Positions 29,951 through 37,484 of a stretch of 37,484 bases of DNA are shown in pieces. Where the stretch lies: contig JAZSBH010000140.1 in NCBI GenBank assembly GCA_045602325.1, positions 1 to 37,484 on the forward strand, written 5' to 3'. The notes beneath the pieces were generated by a model. The model ran no database searches. It saw nothing but the letters and a program-made list of their open reading frames with translations, and was not told the DNA's origin. Each line of letters opens with the position of its first letter. Position 1 is the first letter of the stretch. Source of the stretch: CAMEON01 sp045602325. Lineage in GTDB: Bacteria; Bacillota; Clostridia; Oscillospirales; CAG-272. The position numbers and the translations under genes are program-made.

Positions 29951-31996
29951 TTACTGCTGTGCGGCAATGATCTTATCCTGCACGTTCTTGGGAACCACGT
30001 CGTAGCCGGTGACATCAAAGTCGAACCAGCCGCGGCCCTGGGACATAGCGCGCAGGGAGATGGGGTAATCGGCCAGCTCGGACTTGGGAGCCATGGCCTG
30101 GATGGTGGTATAACCAACCTTACCCTCGTAGGGGTGCATACCCATAACGCTGCCGCGACGCTTGTTCAGGTCGCCCATAACGTCGCCCACCAGAGCGTCG
30201 GGAACCGTAACGGTCAGATCGCCCACAGGCTCCAGAAGCACGGGAGCAGACAGCTCAAGGCACTTCTTGTAGGCCAGGTTGGCGGCCATCTTGAAGGACA
30301 TTTCGTCCGAGTCAACGGCGTGGTAGCTACCGTCGTACAGCTCAGCCTTCAGCTGAACCAGAGGATAGCCGGCGGCACCCTTGACCATAACGTCCTCAAG
30401 ACCCTTCTGGACGTGAGGAATGAAGTTCTTGGGCACGGAACCACCCACGGTGGCATCCACAAAGGTCAGACCCTCGTCCTCGCCGGGAGCGAAGCGGATC
30501 TTGACGTGACCGTACTGACCGGAACCGCCGTTCTGCTTCTTGTGCTTTCCTTCCACGTCGCAGGGCTTGGTAATCTTCTCGCGGTAGGGAATCTTGGGCT
30601 CGTCAAGCTTGACCGAGGTGCCGAAGCGGGACTTCAGCTTGGAGCACAGGACGGACAGGTGCATATCGCCGATACCGTAGATGCACATCTGCTTGGTCTC
30701 GGGGTTGTTCTCGTAGCGCAGGGTGAGATCCTCCTCCAGCATCTTGGCGATGGCCTGGGAGATCTTGGACTCGTCCTTGGCGGTCTCGGGGGTGATACCC
30801 TTGCACATATAAGGAGTAGCGTACTTCACGGCAGCGTAGATGGTGTCGCCCGAGACGCGCAGGGTGTCGTTGGTGTTAGTATCGGACAGCTTGGCGATCA
30901 TACCCAGATCACCGCAAGCCAGCTCCTCGACCTCCACCTGATCCTTGCCCTTCATGATGTAGATGTGAGCCATCTTCTCGGTAGAGCCGGTGCGGACGTT
31001 GCGGAGAGCCATATCCTTCTTGAGGACACCGGACATGACCTTGAAGAAGGACATCTTACCCACGAAGGGATCGGCGATAGTCTTGTAGACGAAGATGGCG
31101 GGATCGCCCTCCACGTCGATGGCCACAGGCTTGCCGCCCAGATCCTTCTCCACCTTGCGGGCGGTAGGACGGGGGAAAGAGCCTGCGATGGCGTCCAGCA
31201 TGGCAACAACGCCCCACATATTGGTGGCGGAGCCGCAGTACACGGGCACAATGGTGCCCTCGATGATGCCGTTATGGAGTGCCTCAATAGCCTCCTCCTT
31301 GGTGAAGGACTCACCCTCGAAGTACTTCTCCATGAGCTCGTCGGAGGTACCGGCCAGAGCCTCGTTCAGCGCGTCCTTATAGTCGTGAGCAGTCTGCTCC
31401 CAGTTAATCTTCATGGCAACGCCCTCGCGCTTGCCCTTGGCGTCGTACTTGAAGGCCTGCATATCGATCAGGTCGATCATGGTGACGTCCTTACCGGTCT
31501 CCACGGGGATGAACACGGGGCAGACGGATACGCCGAAGGTGGCGTGGATCTGGTGGAACACGCGAGCGAACTTGGTCTCGGGGTCGTCGCACTTATTGAT
31601 AAAGAAAGCCTTGGGAATACCGGCGGCGCAGGCAGCGTCCCATGCCAGCTCGGTACCGACCTCAACGCCTGCCTTACCGTCAACCGTAATGACGGCGGCG
31701 TCAGCGACACGCACAGCCTGCTTGACTTCACCCTGGAAGTCCAGGAAGCCGGGGGTATCCAGCACGTTGATCTTGGTGTCCTTCCAGGACATGTACGCAG
31801 GGGTTGCGGAGAGGGTAAAGCCTCTTGCCTTTTCCTCGGCGTCGTAGTCGCAAACGGTATTGGAGCCAGCGATGGAGCCCAGACGGTCGGTGGCACCTGC
31901 GATGAACAGCATAGCCTCAGCAAGGGAGGTCTTACCCGACCCGCCGTGACCGAGGAGCGCCAGATTACGGAGTTGCTTGGTGTTGAAATCAGCCAT
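29951..31996 (-). CDS. EF-G-like translation factor GTPase (type 2)
   Basis: A 681-residue paralogue of elongation factor G. The G domain has GHGGSGKT (residues 16-23), the switch I Thr in RGFTL (Thr61), DTPGFLDF (80-87) and NKCD (134-137). Domains II-V follow in full, including the domain IV loop region near AGYPLVQLKAELYDG and the C-terminal MGMHPYEGKVGYTTI. In classic EF-G the third motif is DTPGH and that His triggers GTP hydrolysis; here it is Phe84. This fits the EF-G-like subgroup of Clostridia rather than the main fusA. No rpsL, rpsG or tuf genes flank it, which also argues against the main fusA. The start has AAAGGTGAAT upstream. Confidence 0.92.
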   Translation of the reverse strand: MADFNTKQLRNLALLGHGGSGKTSLAEAMLFIAGATDRLGSIAGSNTVCDYDAEEKARGFTLSATPAYMSWKDTKINVLDTPGFLDFQGEVKQAVRVADAAVITVDGKAGVEVGTELAWDAACAAGIPKAFFINKCDDPETKFARVFHQIHATFGVSVCPVFIPVETGKDVTMIDLIDMQAFKYDAKGKREGVAMKINWEQTAHDYKDALNEALAGTSDELMEKYFEGESFTKEEAIEALHNGIIEGTIVPVYCGSATNMWGVVAMLDAIAGSFPRPTARKVEKDLGGKPVAIDVEGDPAIFVYKTIADPFVGKMSFFKVMSGVLKKDMALRNVRTGSTEKMAHIYIMKGKDQVEVEELACGDLGMIAKLSDTNTNDTLRVSGDTIYAAVKYATPYMCKGITPETAKDESKISQAIAKMLEEDLTLRYENNPETKQMCIYGIGDMHLSVLCSKLKSRFGTSVKLDEPKIPYREKITKPCDVEGKHKKQNGGSGQYGHVKIRFAPGEDEGLTFVDATVGGSVPKNFIPHVQKGLEDVMVKGAAGYPLVQLKAELYDGSYHAVDSDEMSFKMAANLAYKKCLELSAPVLLEPVGDLTVTVPDALVGDVMGDLNKRRGSVMGMHPYEGKVGYTTIQAMAPKSELADYPISLRAMSQGRGWFDFDVTGYDVVPKNVQDKIIAAQQ

Positions 31997-32111
31997 TTTG
32001 ATTCACCTTTGTCCGCCCGCCGCACCCCGAGCTCTCCCCGGGACAGGGGCAGACACCTTTCTTTTTTAGGTGTAAATTTTTCGTTCAAATCATGTGCCAT
32101 ATACGAAAAAG

Positions 32112-32170
32112 ATCGCGTAAAAACGGTACAATATCCGAACAACAAGAATATTATACTATATTTACGCGAT
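32112..32170. promoter_or_regulatory. Inverted repeat around the EF-G-like gene promoter
   Basis: ATCGCGTAAA (32112-32121) and TTTACGCGAT (32161-32170) are perfect complements. One arm lies in the promoter spacer and the other about 30 bases after the -10 box, a plausible operator or leader stem. Confidence 0.5.
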
Positions 32171-32178
32171 TTTTTCAA
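32150..32178 (-). promoter_or_regulatory. Sigma-A promoter of the EF-G-like gene
   Basis: TTGAAA (32178-32173), 17 bases, TATAAT (32155-32150). The leader to the ATG is about 150 bases. Confidence 0.7.
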
Positions 32179-32284
32179 GATGTGTTTTTGAACTTTTGTA
32201 TGATGGAACGTAGAAATTCAGGGGTTTGATTTGGTTAATTGTCACAAATCCAGCGTAATAGAGACCGCTGGAAGAGAAATAGGA

Positions 32285-32313
32285 TTGACAAAATCCGACC
32301 CGCGTGGTACAAT
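32285..32313 (+). promoter_or_regulatory. Sigma-A promoter of the small toxin gene
   Basis: TTGACA (32285-32290), 17 bases, TACAAT (32308-32313). An inverted repeat TCCAGCG/CGCTGGA (32249-32272) lies just upstream of the -35 box and could bind a regulator. Confidence 0.8.
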
Positions 32314-32330
32314 AGGCAGTGGGCTACCGA

Positions 32331-32425
32331 CCGCCCGAAAGGGCGGCCCTACGGTGCGGTTGCTTTCCTTGTGAAATTCATCGGGAAAGTATCTTTTCGT
32401 TATTTAAGCCTTTCCCGAAGTTTCA
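32331..32425 (+). promoter_or_regulatory. Structured leader of the toxin mRNA
   Basis: Hairpin CCGCCC-GAAA-GGGCGG (32331-32346), then a longer stem TCGGGAAAG (32381-32389) with CTTTCCCGA (32410-32418), extended by TGAAA/TTTCA. The second stem ends right before the ribosome site GGAGGGGAGGTG (32429-32440). Confidence 0.65.
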
Positions 32426-32445
32426 TGCGGAGGGGAGGTGATGGA

Positions 32446-32544
32446 ATGTACGTAACTTGGGAACTCTTGTTCACGTTCTGTATCGTGATTCTGGATCTCC
32501 TGGCCCTCGTCATTCTTATCTTTCAGAATAATAAAAAGAAATAA
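32446..32544 (+). CDS. Small hydrophobic peptide, putative type I (holin-like) toxin
   Basis: A 32-residue peptide: a polar MYVTWE start, one hydrophobic helix (LLFTFCIVILDLLALVILIF) and a basic QNNKKK tail. This is the form of type I toxins of Firmicutes often called holin-like toxins, which insert in the membrane when over-made. GGAGGGGAGGTG directly upstream supports translation. The gene has its own promoter and a structured leader; a perfect promoter on the other strand makes an RNA overlapping its 3' end, and both share a terminator. I infer toxicity from this layout; no sequence homology search was possible. Confidence 0.75.
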   Translation: MYVTWELLFTFCIVILDLLALVILIFQNNKKK

Positions 32545-32618
32545 CCGCCCGCTACCTACCAAGTAAAGGCGATTATTTCTTTTACATGATGGGAAGCAAC
32601 CGTATCGGTAGCCTCTCT
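32530..32618 (-). ncRNA. Predicted antisense RNA (antitoxin) to the toxin mRNA
   Basis: Transcription from the promoter at 32625-32653 should start near 32618 and stop at the shared hairpin near 32530, giving an RNA of about 90 nt. It is complementary to the 3' untranslated part and last codons of the toxin message. Confidence 0.65.
32538..32583. terminator. Shared bidirectional terminator of toxin and antisense RNA
   Basis: GAAATAACCGC (32538-32548) pairs with GCGATTATTTC (32569-32579) with one wobble. TTTT follows on the plus strand (32580-32583) and TTTTT on the minus strand (32537-32533). Confidence 0.85.
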
Positions 32619-32624
32619 GTTTAT

Positions 32625-32653
32625 ATTATACGGCAAAAGGTCCCATTTGTCAA
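32625..32653 (-). promoter_or_regulatory. Consensus sigma-A promoter of the antisense RNA
   Basis: TTGACA (32653-32648), exactly 17 bases, TATAAT (32630-32625): a perfect consensus, with no gene downstream on that strand other than the antisense region. Confidence 0.88.
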
Positions 32654-32682
32654 TACCTTTTGCTGTATTTTTTTAATTAGAT

Positions 32683-33837
32683 TCATTCACCGCGCTCGAA
32701 AGCCTCTGCATCGGCGAGGATGGCCCGGAATCTTTCGGTATCGCGGATGGGATCAAATGCCGACCAGGCCAACACGGGTGTCAAGAGGTCCGTTCTGTCG
32801 TAGGTATGTGCGGTATAATGAAGCTCGTAGCCGTACAGGTAAGGAAGCTTGCTTTCTGTGATCACGTTGTAGGTCTTGGCTACGACCCGCTGATGCCGTA
32901 CCATCTTTTCCAGCCAGTCCATCGCCTCGTCGGAGCGTCCCAGACGCATACACGTCAGTGCGCATTGGTCAAAGCAGGGCTCCAGGCAGAAGGGGATTTC
33001 ATCCTCTCGGTCTCCCACCATGAGGTCATACAGATCGGGATAGAGACGATAGCAAGTGTAGGCTTTCTCAAATTCCCCTGCCCGAGACCAGGAATGTCCG
33101 AGCATGAGCAGTTGACTCGACAGATACTCCTGTGCTTTGTAGATGTTGCTTGCGTATTGCTTACGGCTTTCTTCCTCTTTCCCAAGATCGCTGTACACCA
33201 TCGCCAGCCAGTCGCCGCCCTCTTCGTATGGGTCGAATACCGTGATCCTTTTGGCGTGTTCCTTTGCCTTGACGAAATTTCCCATACACCGATACAGTTG
33301 GGTCAGCCATTTGTGCGCCGCATTCAGATAGCGGCTGTCAGTGCAGTGGTGAAGGATCACGTTTGCCTGTCGGATGTACTCATTTTCCCAAGTCTGCCGT
33401 TCTCGTACCAGCTCCTCTGTTTCCTCTGCTGAGCGGTATTCGTTCACAAGACAGCAGATATTCCCGATCGAATACGCCAGCAACTCGTAATTGTTGGGGT
33501 AGATCTCCAGCATTCTCCGACAGTCCTCACAGCATTGCCGATAGTGGTCAAGCCACGCGACCTCTGCCGGACGGTTGCACAACTTGTGTTCTATATCGCG
33601 CATAAACGCCTCAATTTCGGTCTCTCCGTTGGTTCCGTCCTTACCGAACAGTACGTCGGTAGATACACCAAACACGTTAGCCAGCGGGATCACCTGTGAA
33701 ATATCAGGCATCCCCGTTTCATTCTCCCAACGGCTCACCGCTTGGGGTGTGACGTTCAACTGCTCCGCCAGCTCCTCCTGTGTCAGATTCCGCTCCTTAC
33801 GCAGTCTGCGGATGATCTGTCCCATGGTTTCTTTCAT
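32683..33837 (-). CDS. XRE-type HTH regulator with TPR-like C-terminal domain
   Basis: A 384-residue putative transcription regulator. The HTH_3 domain covers residues ~5-60 (IIRRLRKERNLTQEELAEQL, VTPQAVSRWENETGMPDIS, LANVFGVSTDVLFG). The remaining ~300 residues are helical with repeated Tyr, Trp and Leu patterns and paired helices suggestive of TPR units (for example EFEKAYTCYRLYPDLYDLM and SDEAMDWLEKMVRH). Such proteins often sense a peptide or a metabolite, but the partner is unknown. AAGGAGACAATTT fixes the ATG at 33837; the longer frame starts in the promoter. It has its own promoter and stands alone, ending just past the antisense RNA promoter. Confidence 0.88.
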   Translation of the reverse strand: MKETMGQIIRRLRKERNLTQEELAEQLNVTPQAVSRWENETGMPDISQVIPLANVFGVSTDVLFGKDGTNGETEIEAFMRDIEHKLCNRPAEVAWLDHYRQCCEDCRRMLEIYPNNYELLAYSIGNICCLVNEYRSAEETEELVRERQTWENEYIRQANVILHHCTDSRYLNAAHKWLTQLYRCMGNFVKAKEHAKRITVFDPYEEGGDWLAMVYSDLGKEEESRKQYASNIYKAQEYLSSQLLMLGHSWSRAGEFEKAYTCYRLYPDLYDLMVGDREDEIPFCLEPCFDQCALTCMRLGRSDEAMDWLEKMVRHQRVVAKTYNVITESKLPYLYGYELHYTAHTYDRTDLLTPVLAWSAFDPIRDTERFRAILADAEAFERGE

Positions 33838-33878
33838 AAATTGTCTCCTTGCATTTAAATTCCGGTACCGTTGCATAC

Positions 33879-33907
33879 AGTATAACAGAAGTTCCGTTTG
33901 CTGTCAA
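33879..33907 (-). promoter_or_regulatory. Sigma-A promoter of the HTH/TPR regulator gene
   Basis: TTGACA (33907-33902), 17 bases, TATACT (33884-33879). Confidence 0.85.
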
Positions 33908-33960
33908 GCGATGCAAATAGGAGGAAAACTCAACGGAGCATTGTGCAAAAGAGGCGACGG

Positions 33961-34836
33961 TCAAGATTGGGAGAGGACCTCGGACAGCCCAAACAGTTCT
34001 TCTGCGTTGCGATTCGTCGCCTCGGCCAGCTCCTCCGCTGTCAGGCCGTGGAGGGGGGCGATGACCTCGGCGATATAAGGGATCAAGCCCGAGTGGTTGA
34101 TCTTCCCCCGAAACGGCACGGGCGCCATGTAGGGGCAGTCGGTCTCAATCAGGAGCTTGGACAGATCCACCGAGGCCACCACGCTCCGCACCCGCTCGGC
34201 GTTCTTGAAGGTGGCAACCCCGCCGATGCCGATGTACCAGCCTCGTCTGGTCAGTTCCTTTGCCATCTCGGCGGAGCCGCCATAGGCATGGAACACGCCC
34301 CGCACAGAGGGATATTTGAGAATGGTCTCAAAGCTGTCACCGTGGGCGTCGCGGTCGTGGACGATCACGGGGAGGCCCGTGTCGGCGGCGATCTGCATCT
34401 GTCCCTCGAAGAAGGCTCTTTGGAGATCCTTGTCCATGGGCTGCCAGTAGTAGTCGTAGCCGATCTCCCCGATGGCCACGATCTTATCCCGCTTGCGGCG
34501 GTCGGGATCGCTGACCCATGCGCGGAGGGCGGCCAGCTCGGCCTCGGGGTCTAGGGGGGCACCGTCCGGGAGCCCCTGAGCGTCCTCGGGATGAATGCCT
34601 ACGGCGGCGGCCATGAAGGGGTACTTCCCTGCCTGCGCCACGGCCACGCGGCTGTTCTGCAGATTGGTGCCCACGTTGATGACCGCGCGGGTAACGGCGC
34701 GAAATTCGGGGGAGGACAGGAGAGTATCCGCGCCCGCAAAGGCGGCTTCACGGGTTGGGGTATCGGTGCCTCCTTCGGCAAGAGCGGCGTATTTGCGGTC
34801 GAAGTAGTGGGCGTGGGTGTCGGTGTAGAGGGGCAT
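33961..34836 (-). CDS. tatD: TatD family metal-dependent hydrolase/DNase
   Basis: A 291-residue TIM-barrel hydrolase of the TatD/YcfH group, members of which act as 3'-5' DNases or D-aminoacyl-tRNA deacylases. Metal-site motifs are TDTHAHYF at the N-terminus (His8, His10), GEIGYDYYW (Glu), LPVIVHDRDAHGD (His), GVFHAYGGSAEMA (His) and LLIETDCPYMAPVPFRG (Asp). AAGGAGTGCTT precedes the ATG at 34836. It starts 23 bases after the stop of the upstream ICMT-like gene and likely shares its transcript. In many Firmicutes tatD follows metG; here aspS is the nearby synthetase. Confidence 0.93.
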   Translation of the reverse strand: MPLYTDTHAHYFDRKYAALAEGGTDTPTREAAFAGADTLLSSPEFRAVTRAVINVGTNLQNSRVAVAQAGKYPFMAAAVGIHPEDAQGLPDGAPLDPEAELAALRAWVSDPDRRKRDKIVAIGEIGYDYYWQPMDKDLQRAFFEGQMQIAADTGLPVIVHDRDAHGDSFETILKYPSVRGVFHAYGGSAEMAKELTRRGWYIGIGGVATFKNAERVRSVVASVDLSKLLIETDCPYMAPVPFRGKINHSGLIPYIAEVIAPLHGLTAEELAEATNRNAEELFGLSEVLSQS

Positions 34837-34859
34837 AAGCACTCCTTTCAGGGCATTTC

Positions 34860-35525
34860 TTACCAAATAAAGGGAATCATGCGGTACTTGACCTTCTTCT
34901 TATATTCCTCGTATCCCGCCAGCTCCGCCGTCAGGAGCTTCTCCTCCCCGCGGATGCGGATGACCATGAGGGCGGGGTAAAAGGCGAAAGGAATCAGCGC
35001 GTACCAAGAGCCGAGGACGAGGGGCAGGGACAAAAACATCACCACGGATGCCATGTACATGGGATGACGCATCACACCGTAGAGGCCTGTGGAGATGACG
35101 GTCTGGCCTTCCTCCACCTTGACCGTGCGGGACAGATAGGCGTTCTCCCGCATGACCTCGGCGTAGAGGGCGTAGCCAACCAGGAAGAGTACCGAGGCGA
35201 CCATGACCACGGGCATGGGTACAGCAGACCAACCAAAGCGGAAGTCCATCCCCGCCAGGATGAAGCCCCCAAGGAAGATCAGCCCCGACACGGCCACAAC
35301 GCCCTTTTGGTCGCCCTGCTTTTCCTTGGCATCCAGCCGCTTGCGGAGAAGGTCGGGGGCACAGATCAGCATGACCGCGCCCATGATGAGCATGGGGATA
35401 AAGAGCAGGCCGAGGAACAATAGCCCACCGGGGTAAAGAAACGTGCCTGCGGGGAGGAAAATCAGGAGAGCCACCAGAAGGAGGCCGATGATGAATTTTG
35501 TCAAGGCTGATACGAATAACTTCAT
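34860..35525 (-). CDS. Isoprenylcysteine carboxyl methyltransferase (ICMT)-like membrane protein
   Basis: A 221-residue membrane protein with about five or six hydrophobic segments and the ICMT/PEMT-type C-terminal SAM region: TGLYGVMRHPMYMASVVMFL, then a conserved Glu in IRGEEKLLTAELAGYEEYKK. Bacterial members are thought to methylate small or lipid substrates; no prenylated target is known here, so function is uncertain. GGAGGAATATC precedes the ATG at 35525, which is preferred to the one at 35540. It lies between aspS and tatD on the same strand, with a 17-bp hairpin in its leader. Confidence 0.85.
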   Translation of the reverse strand: MKLFVSALTKFIIGLLLVALLIFLPAGTFLYPGGLLFLGLLFIPMLIMGAVMLICAPDLLRKRLDAKEKQGDQKGVVAVSGLIFLGGFILAGMDFRFGWSAVPMPVVMVASVLFLVGYALYAEVMRENAYLSRTVKVEEGQTVISTGLYGVMRHPMYMASVVMFLSLPLVLGSWYALIPFAFYPALMVIRIRGEEKLLTAELAGYEEYKKKVKYRMIPFIW

Positions 35526-35540
35526 ATGATATTCCTCCAT

Positions 35541-35612
35541 TTCTTTTTCAAGTTCTTGAAGGGAGTTTGAGGGAAACTTCTTTCAAGAAGTTTCCCTCAA
35601 ACCGTACTCCTT
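35541..35612. repeat. Hairpin repeat E between aspS and the ICMT-like gene
   Basis: GTTTGAGGGAAACTTCT (35565-35581) pairs perfectly with AGAAGTTTCCCTCAAAC (35586-35602) across a TTCA loop. The 20 bases before it (CAAGTTCTTGAAGGGAG) also occur, slightly altered, in element C at 28540-28558. No T run follows on the minus strand, so it is not a normal terminator for aspS. Confidence 0.75.
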
Positions 35613-37401
35613 ATTCTTCAGCCACAACGGCGATGGCCAACTCCTCCAGAGCCTTGGGATCGGCGGGGGAGGGGCACTTGGTCATGAGCTCGCTGGCATT
35701 CTGCACCTTGGGGAAGGCAATGACGTCGCGGATATCCTCCAGACCGATGGACAGAGCCACCAGACGGTCGAGACCGAAGGCCAAGCCGCCGTGGGGAGGC
35801 ACGCCGTACTTGAAGGCCTCCAAGAGGAAGCCGAACTTCTCCTGGGCGTCCTCGGGGGTAAAGCCCAGCACCTCGAACATCTTGGCCTGGATCTCACCCG
35901 AGTGGATACGGATGGAGCCGCCGCCCAGCTCGGTGCCGTTCAGCACGATGTCGTAGGCTTTTGCACGCACGCGACCGGGATCGCTGTCGATGTATTGCAG
36001 ATCCTCCTCCATGGGCATGGTGAAGGGATGGTGCTTGGCGTAGAAGCGGCCGTCCTCCTCGCTGTACTCCAGGAGGGGGAACTCGGTGACCCACAGGAAC
36101 TTGAAGTCCTTGGGGTCGCACAGACCCATCTTCTTGGCGCAGTGGCAACGGAGAGCGCCCAGAGCGTCGAAGACCACGGAGTTCTTGTCGGCCACGATGA
36201 GGATCAGATCCCCTGCCTCGGCCTCCATGCGAGCCTTGATGGCCTCGTTCTCGGCGTCAGAAAGGAACTTGGCGTAGGAGGAGGAGATCTCACCGGTGGG
36301 AGCCCACTTCAGCCAGGCCAGACCCTTGGCCTTGTAGGTCTTGACGTACTCCACCAGAGCGTCGATCTCCTTGCGGGACATGGTGGCACCGCCCTTGACG
36401 TTGATACCGCGAACCGAACCGCCGCCCGCAATCGCGCCGGCGAACACCTTGAACTCGGTACCCGCCAGAATGTCGGAGAGGTTCTTCAGCTCAAAGCCGA
36501 AACGGATATCGGGCTTGTCCGAACCGAAGCGAACCATGGCCGCGGCGTAGGGCATACGGATGAAGTCGCCGCCCAGGTCGATGCCATAGAACTCCTTGAA
36601 CATGAACTTCAAAAAGCCCTCGTGCATGCGCATGACGTCGTCCTCATTGACAAAGGACATCTCGGTGTCGATCTGGGTAAACTCGGGCTGACGGTCGGCA
36701 CGCAGATCCTCGTCGCGGAAGCAACGGGCAATCTGGAAGTAGCGGTCAAAGCCCGACACCATGAGCAGCTGCTTGTAGAGCTGGGGGGACTGGGGCAGAG
36801 CGTAGAACTTGCCGTGGTGGACGCGGGAGGGCACCAGGTAGTCGCGGGCTCCTTCGGGCGTGGGGGCGATGAGGCAGGGGGTCTCGATGTCCACAAAGCC
36901 GTTCTGGGCGTAGTAGTCTCTTGCCAGCTTGGTGATCTTGGAGCGAGCCATGATGTTGTAGGCCATGTCGGGGCGGCGGAGGTCGAGGTATCTGTGCTGC
37001 AGTCTCAGCTCAGGCTTGACAGGGCTGTTCTCCACGATCTCAAAGGGAGGGGTCTGGGCGGCGGAGAGGATCTTCAGCTCGGAAACGGCGATCTCGATCT
37101 CGCCCGTGGGAATATTCTTGTTGACCGCACCCTCGCCGCGGCGGCGGACGGTACCGTGGGCGCAGAGGACGAACTCGGCACGAACCGTGAAGGCCTTGTC
37201 AAAGGCCTCGCGGTCGGTGGCGTCGTCAAAGGCCAGCTGGACAATACCGCTTCTGTCGCGGAGGTCGATGAAAATGAGGGCGCCCAGGTCTCTCTGCTTC
37301 TGAGCCCAGCCCATGACGCATACCGTCTCGCCCACGTTGGCGGCGGTGAGTTCGGCGCACAGACACGTGCGCTTGTCGTTGGTGGTTAAAAGTTCTGCCA
37401 T
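35611..37401 (-). CDS. aspS: Aspartyl-tRNA synthetase
   Basis: Class II synthetase that joins Asp to tRNA-Asp. The 596-residue protein has the bacterial layout: an N-terminal OB-fold anticodon domain (VMGWAQKQRDLGALIFIDLR), motif 1 near ARSKITKLARDYYAQNGFVD, motif 2 FRDEDLRADRQPEFTQID, an inserted GAD domain (~290-420) and motif 3 GLAFGLDRLVALSIG. The length matches bacterial-type AspRS. Whether it is discriminating or also charges tRNA-Asn cannot be seen; gatCAB is not in the window. AGAAGGTTC precedes the start. Only 83 bases of its leader are inside the window, so a T-box upstream cannot be judged. Confidence 0.96.
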   Translation of the reverse strand: MAELLTTNDKRTCLCAELTAANVGETVCVMGWAQKQRDLGALIFIDLRDRSGIVQLAFDDATDREAFDKAFTVRAEFVLCAHGTVRRRGEGAVNKNIPTGEIEIAVSELKILSAAQTPPFEIVENSPVKPELRLQHRYLDLRRPDMAYNIMARSKITKLARDYYAQNGFVDIETPCLIAPTPEGARDYLVPSRVHHGKFYALPQSPQLYKQLLMVSGFDRYFQIARCFRDEDLRADRQPEFTQIDTEMSFVNEDDVMRMHEGFLKFMFKEFYGIDLGGDFIRMPYAAAMVRFGSDKPDIRFGFELKNLSDILAGTEFKVFAGAIAGGGSVRGINVKGGATMSRKEIDALVEYVKTYKAKGLAWLKWAPTGEISSSYAKFLSDAENEAIKARMEAEAGDLILIVADKNSVVFDALGALRCHCAKKMGLCDPKDFKFLWVTEFPLLEYSEEDGRFYAKHHPFTMPMEEDLQYIDSDPGRVRAKAYDIVLNGTELGGGSIRIHSGEIQAKMFEVLGFTPEDAQEKFGFLLEAFKYGVPPHGGLAFGLDRLVALSIGLEDIRDVIAFPKVQNASELMTKCPSPADPKALEELAIAVVAEE

Positions 37402-37441
37402 TTTGATGAACCTTCTTTCGTATAAATGTTATTGGTTCTCC

Positions 37442-37466
37442 GTAGGGGGCAACTGTGTTTGCCCCT
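37442..37466. other. Hairpin upstream of aspS at the window edge
   Basis: GGGGCAA (37446-37452) pairs with TTGCCCC (37459-37465) in a GTAGGGGGC context like that of element D. It is cut off from its wider context by the window end. Confidence 0.45.
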
Positions 37467-37484
37467 TTATAACCCGGGCAAGCG

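Noticed and set aside
35791..37389. Long plus-strand open frame opposite aspS, with similar frames opposite secA, pcrA and the EF-G-like gene
   Set aside because: These are shadows produced by codon bias of well-identified genes on the minus strand.
37402..37484. T-box leader of aspS
   Set aside because: Only 83 bases of leader are in the window and no T-box core motif is visible in them.

Overview
The window looks like chromosomal DNA of a spore-forming, moderately GC-rich member of the Clostridia (my inference; an uncultured Oscillospirales/Christensenellales-like gut lineage would fit). The reasons are a complete spoIIA-type operon (spoIIAA, spoIIAB, sigF), near-consensus sigma-A promoters with 17-bp spacers, strong AGGAGG-type ribosome binding sites, an OhrR-type regulator and a long-form HPF. 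There are no rRNA or tRNA genes, phage genes or recognisable transposase. Most genes are household genes.

Layout. 1-2.36 kb: repeat fragment, unknown gene, rsmI, and a divergent cell-wall amidase. 2.37-6.0 kb: GntR (YtrA-type) regulator, ABC ATPase and large permease in one operon. 6.0-7.8 kb: hpf and a CPBP membrane protease. 8.0-13.6 kb: response regulator, histidine kinase and HtrA protease, then secG and a D,D-carboxypeptidase; together an envelope block. 13.6-16.8 kb: OhrR-type regulator and two convergent Gfo/Idh/MocA oxidoreductases. 16.9-24.9 kb: secA, two membrane proteins, a tiny Asn/Gln-only protein and pcrA, all on the minus strand. 25.0-28.7 kb: repeat-rich part carrying a cobalamin riboswitch, a DUF4430-type lipoprotein and an ECF S component, then sigF. 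28.7-29.6 kb: spoIIAB and spoIIAA. 29.9-32.0 kb: an EF-G paralogue. 32.2-32.7 kb: a probable type I toxin-antitoxin locus. 32.7-37.4 kb: HTH/TPR regulator, tatD, an ICMT-like gene and aspS.

The most unusual content is a family of intergenic elements bounded by the same inverted terminal motif (core TCAAATTTGGGTTTATCGGGGAG). Two long copies (A, 25011-25559; B, 27005-27587) are built from a string of hairpins arranged almost symmetrically about the centre. Where the copies differ, the two arms of a hairpin tend to change together, so pairing is kept. They flank the cobalamin-uptake operon. A third, short copy (C, 28438-28680) sits inside the spoIIA operon between spoIIAB and sigF, so sigF is bracketed by B and C. 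The right end of another copy opens the window. A strong predicted promoter fires exactly into the left edge of copy A, so it may be made as a structured RNA of about 550 nt.

The second notable system is a 32-residue hydrophobic peptide with a Lys tail (32446-32544). It has its own promoter, and a near-perfect promoter on the opposite strand drives a short antisense RNA that overlaps the 3' end of the toxin message and shares its terminator. This is the architecture of a type I toxin-antitoxin module.
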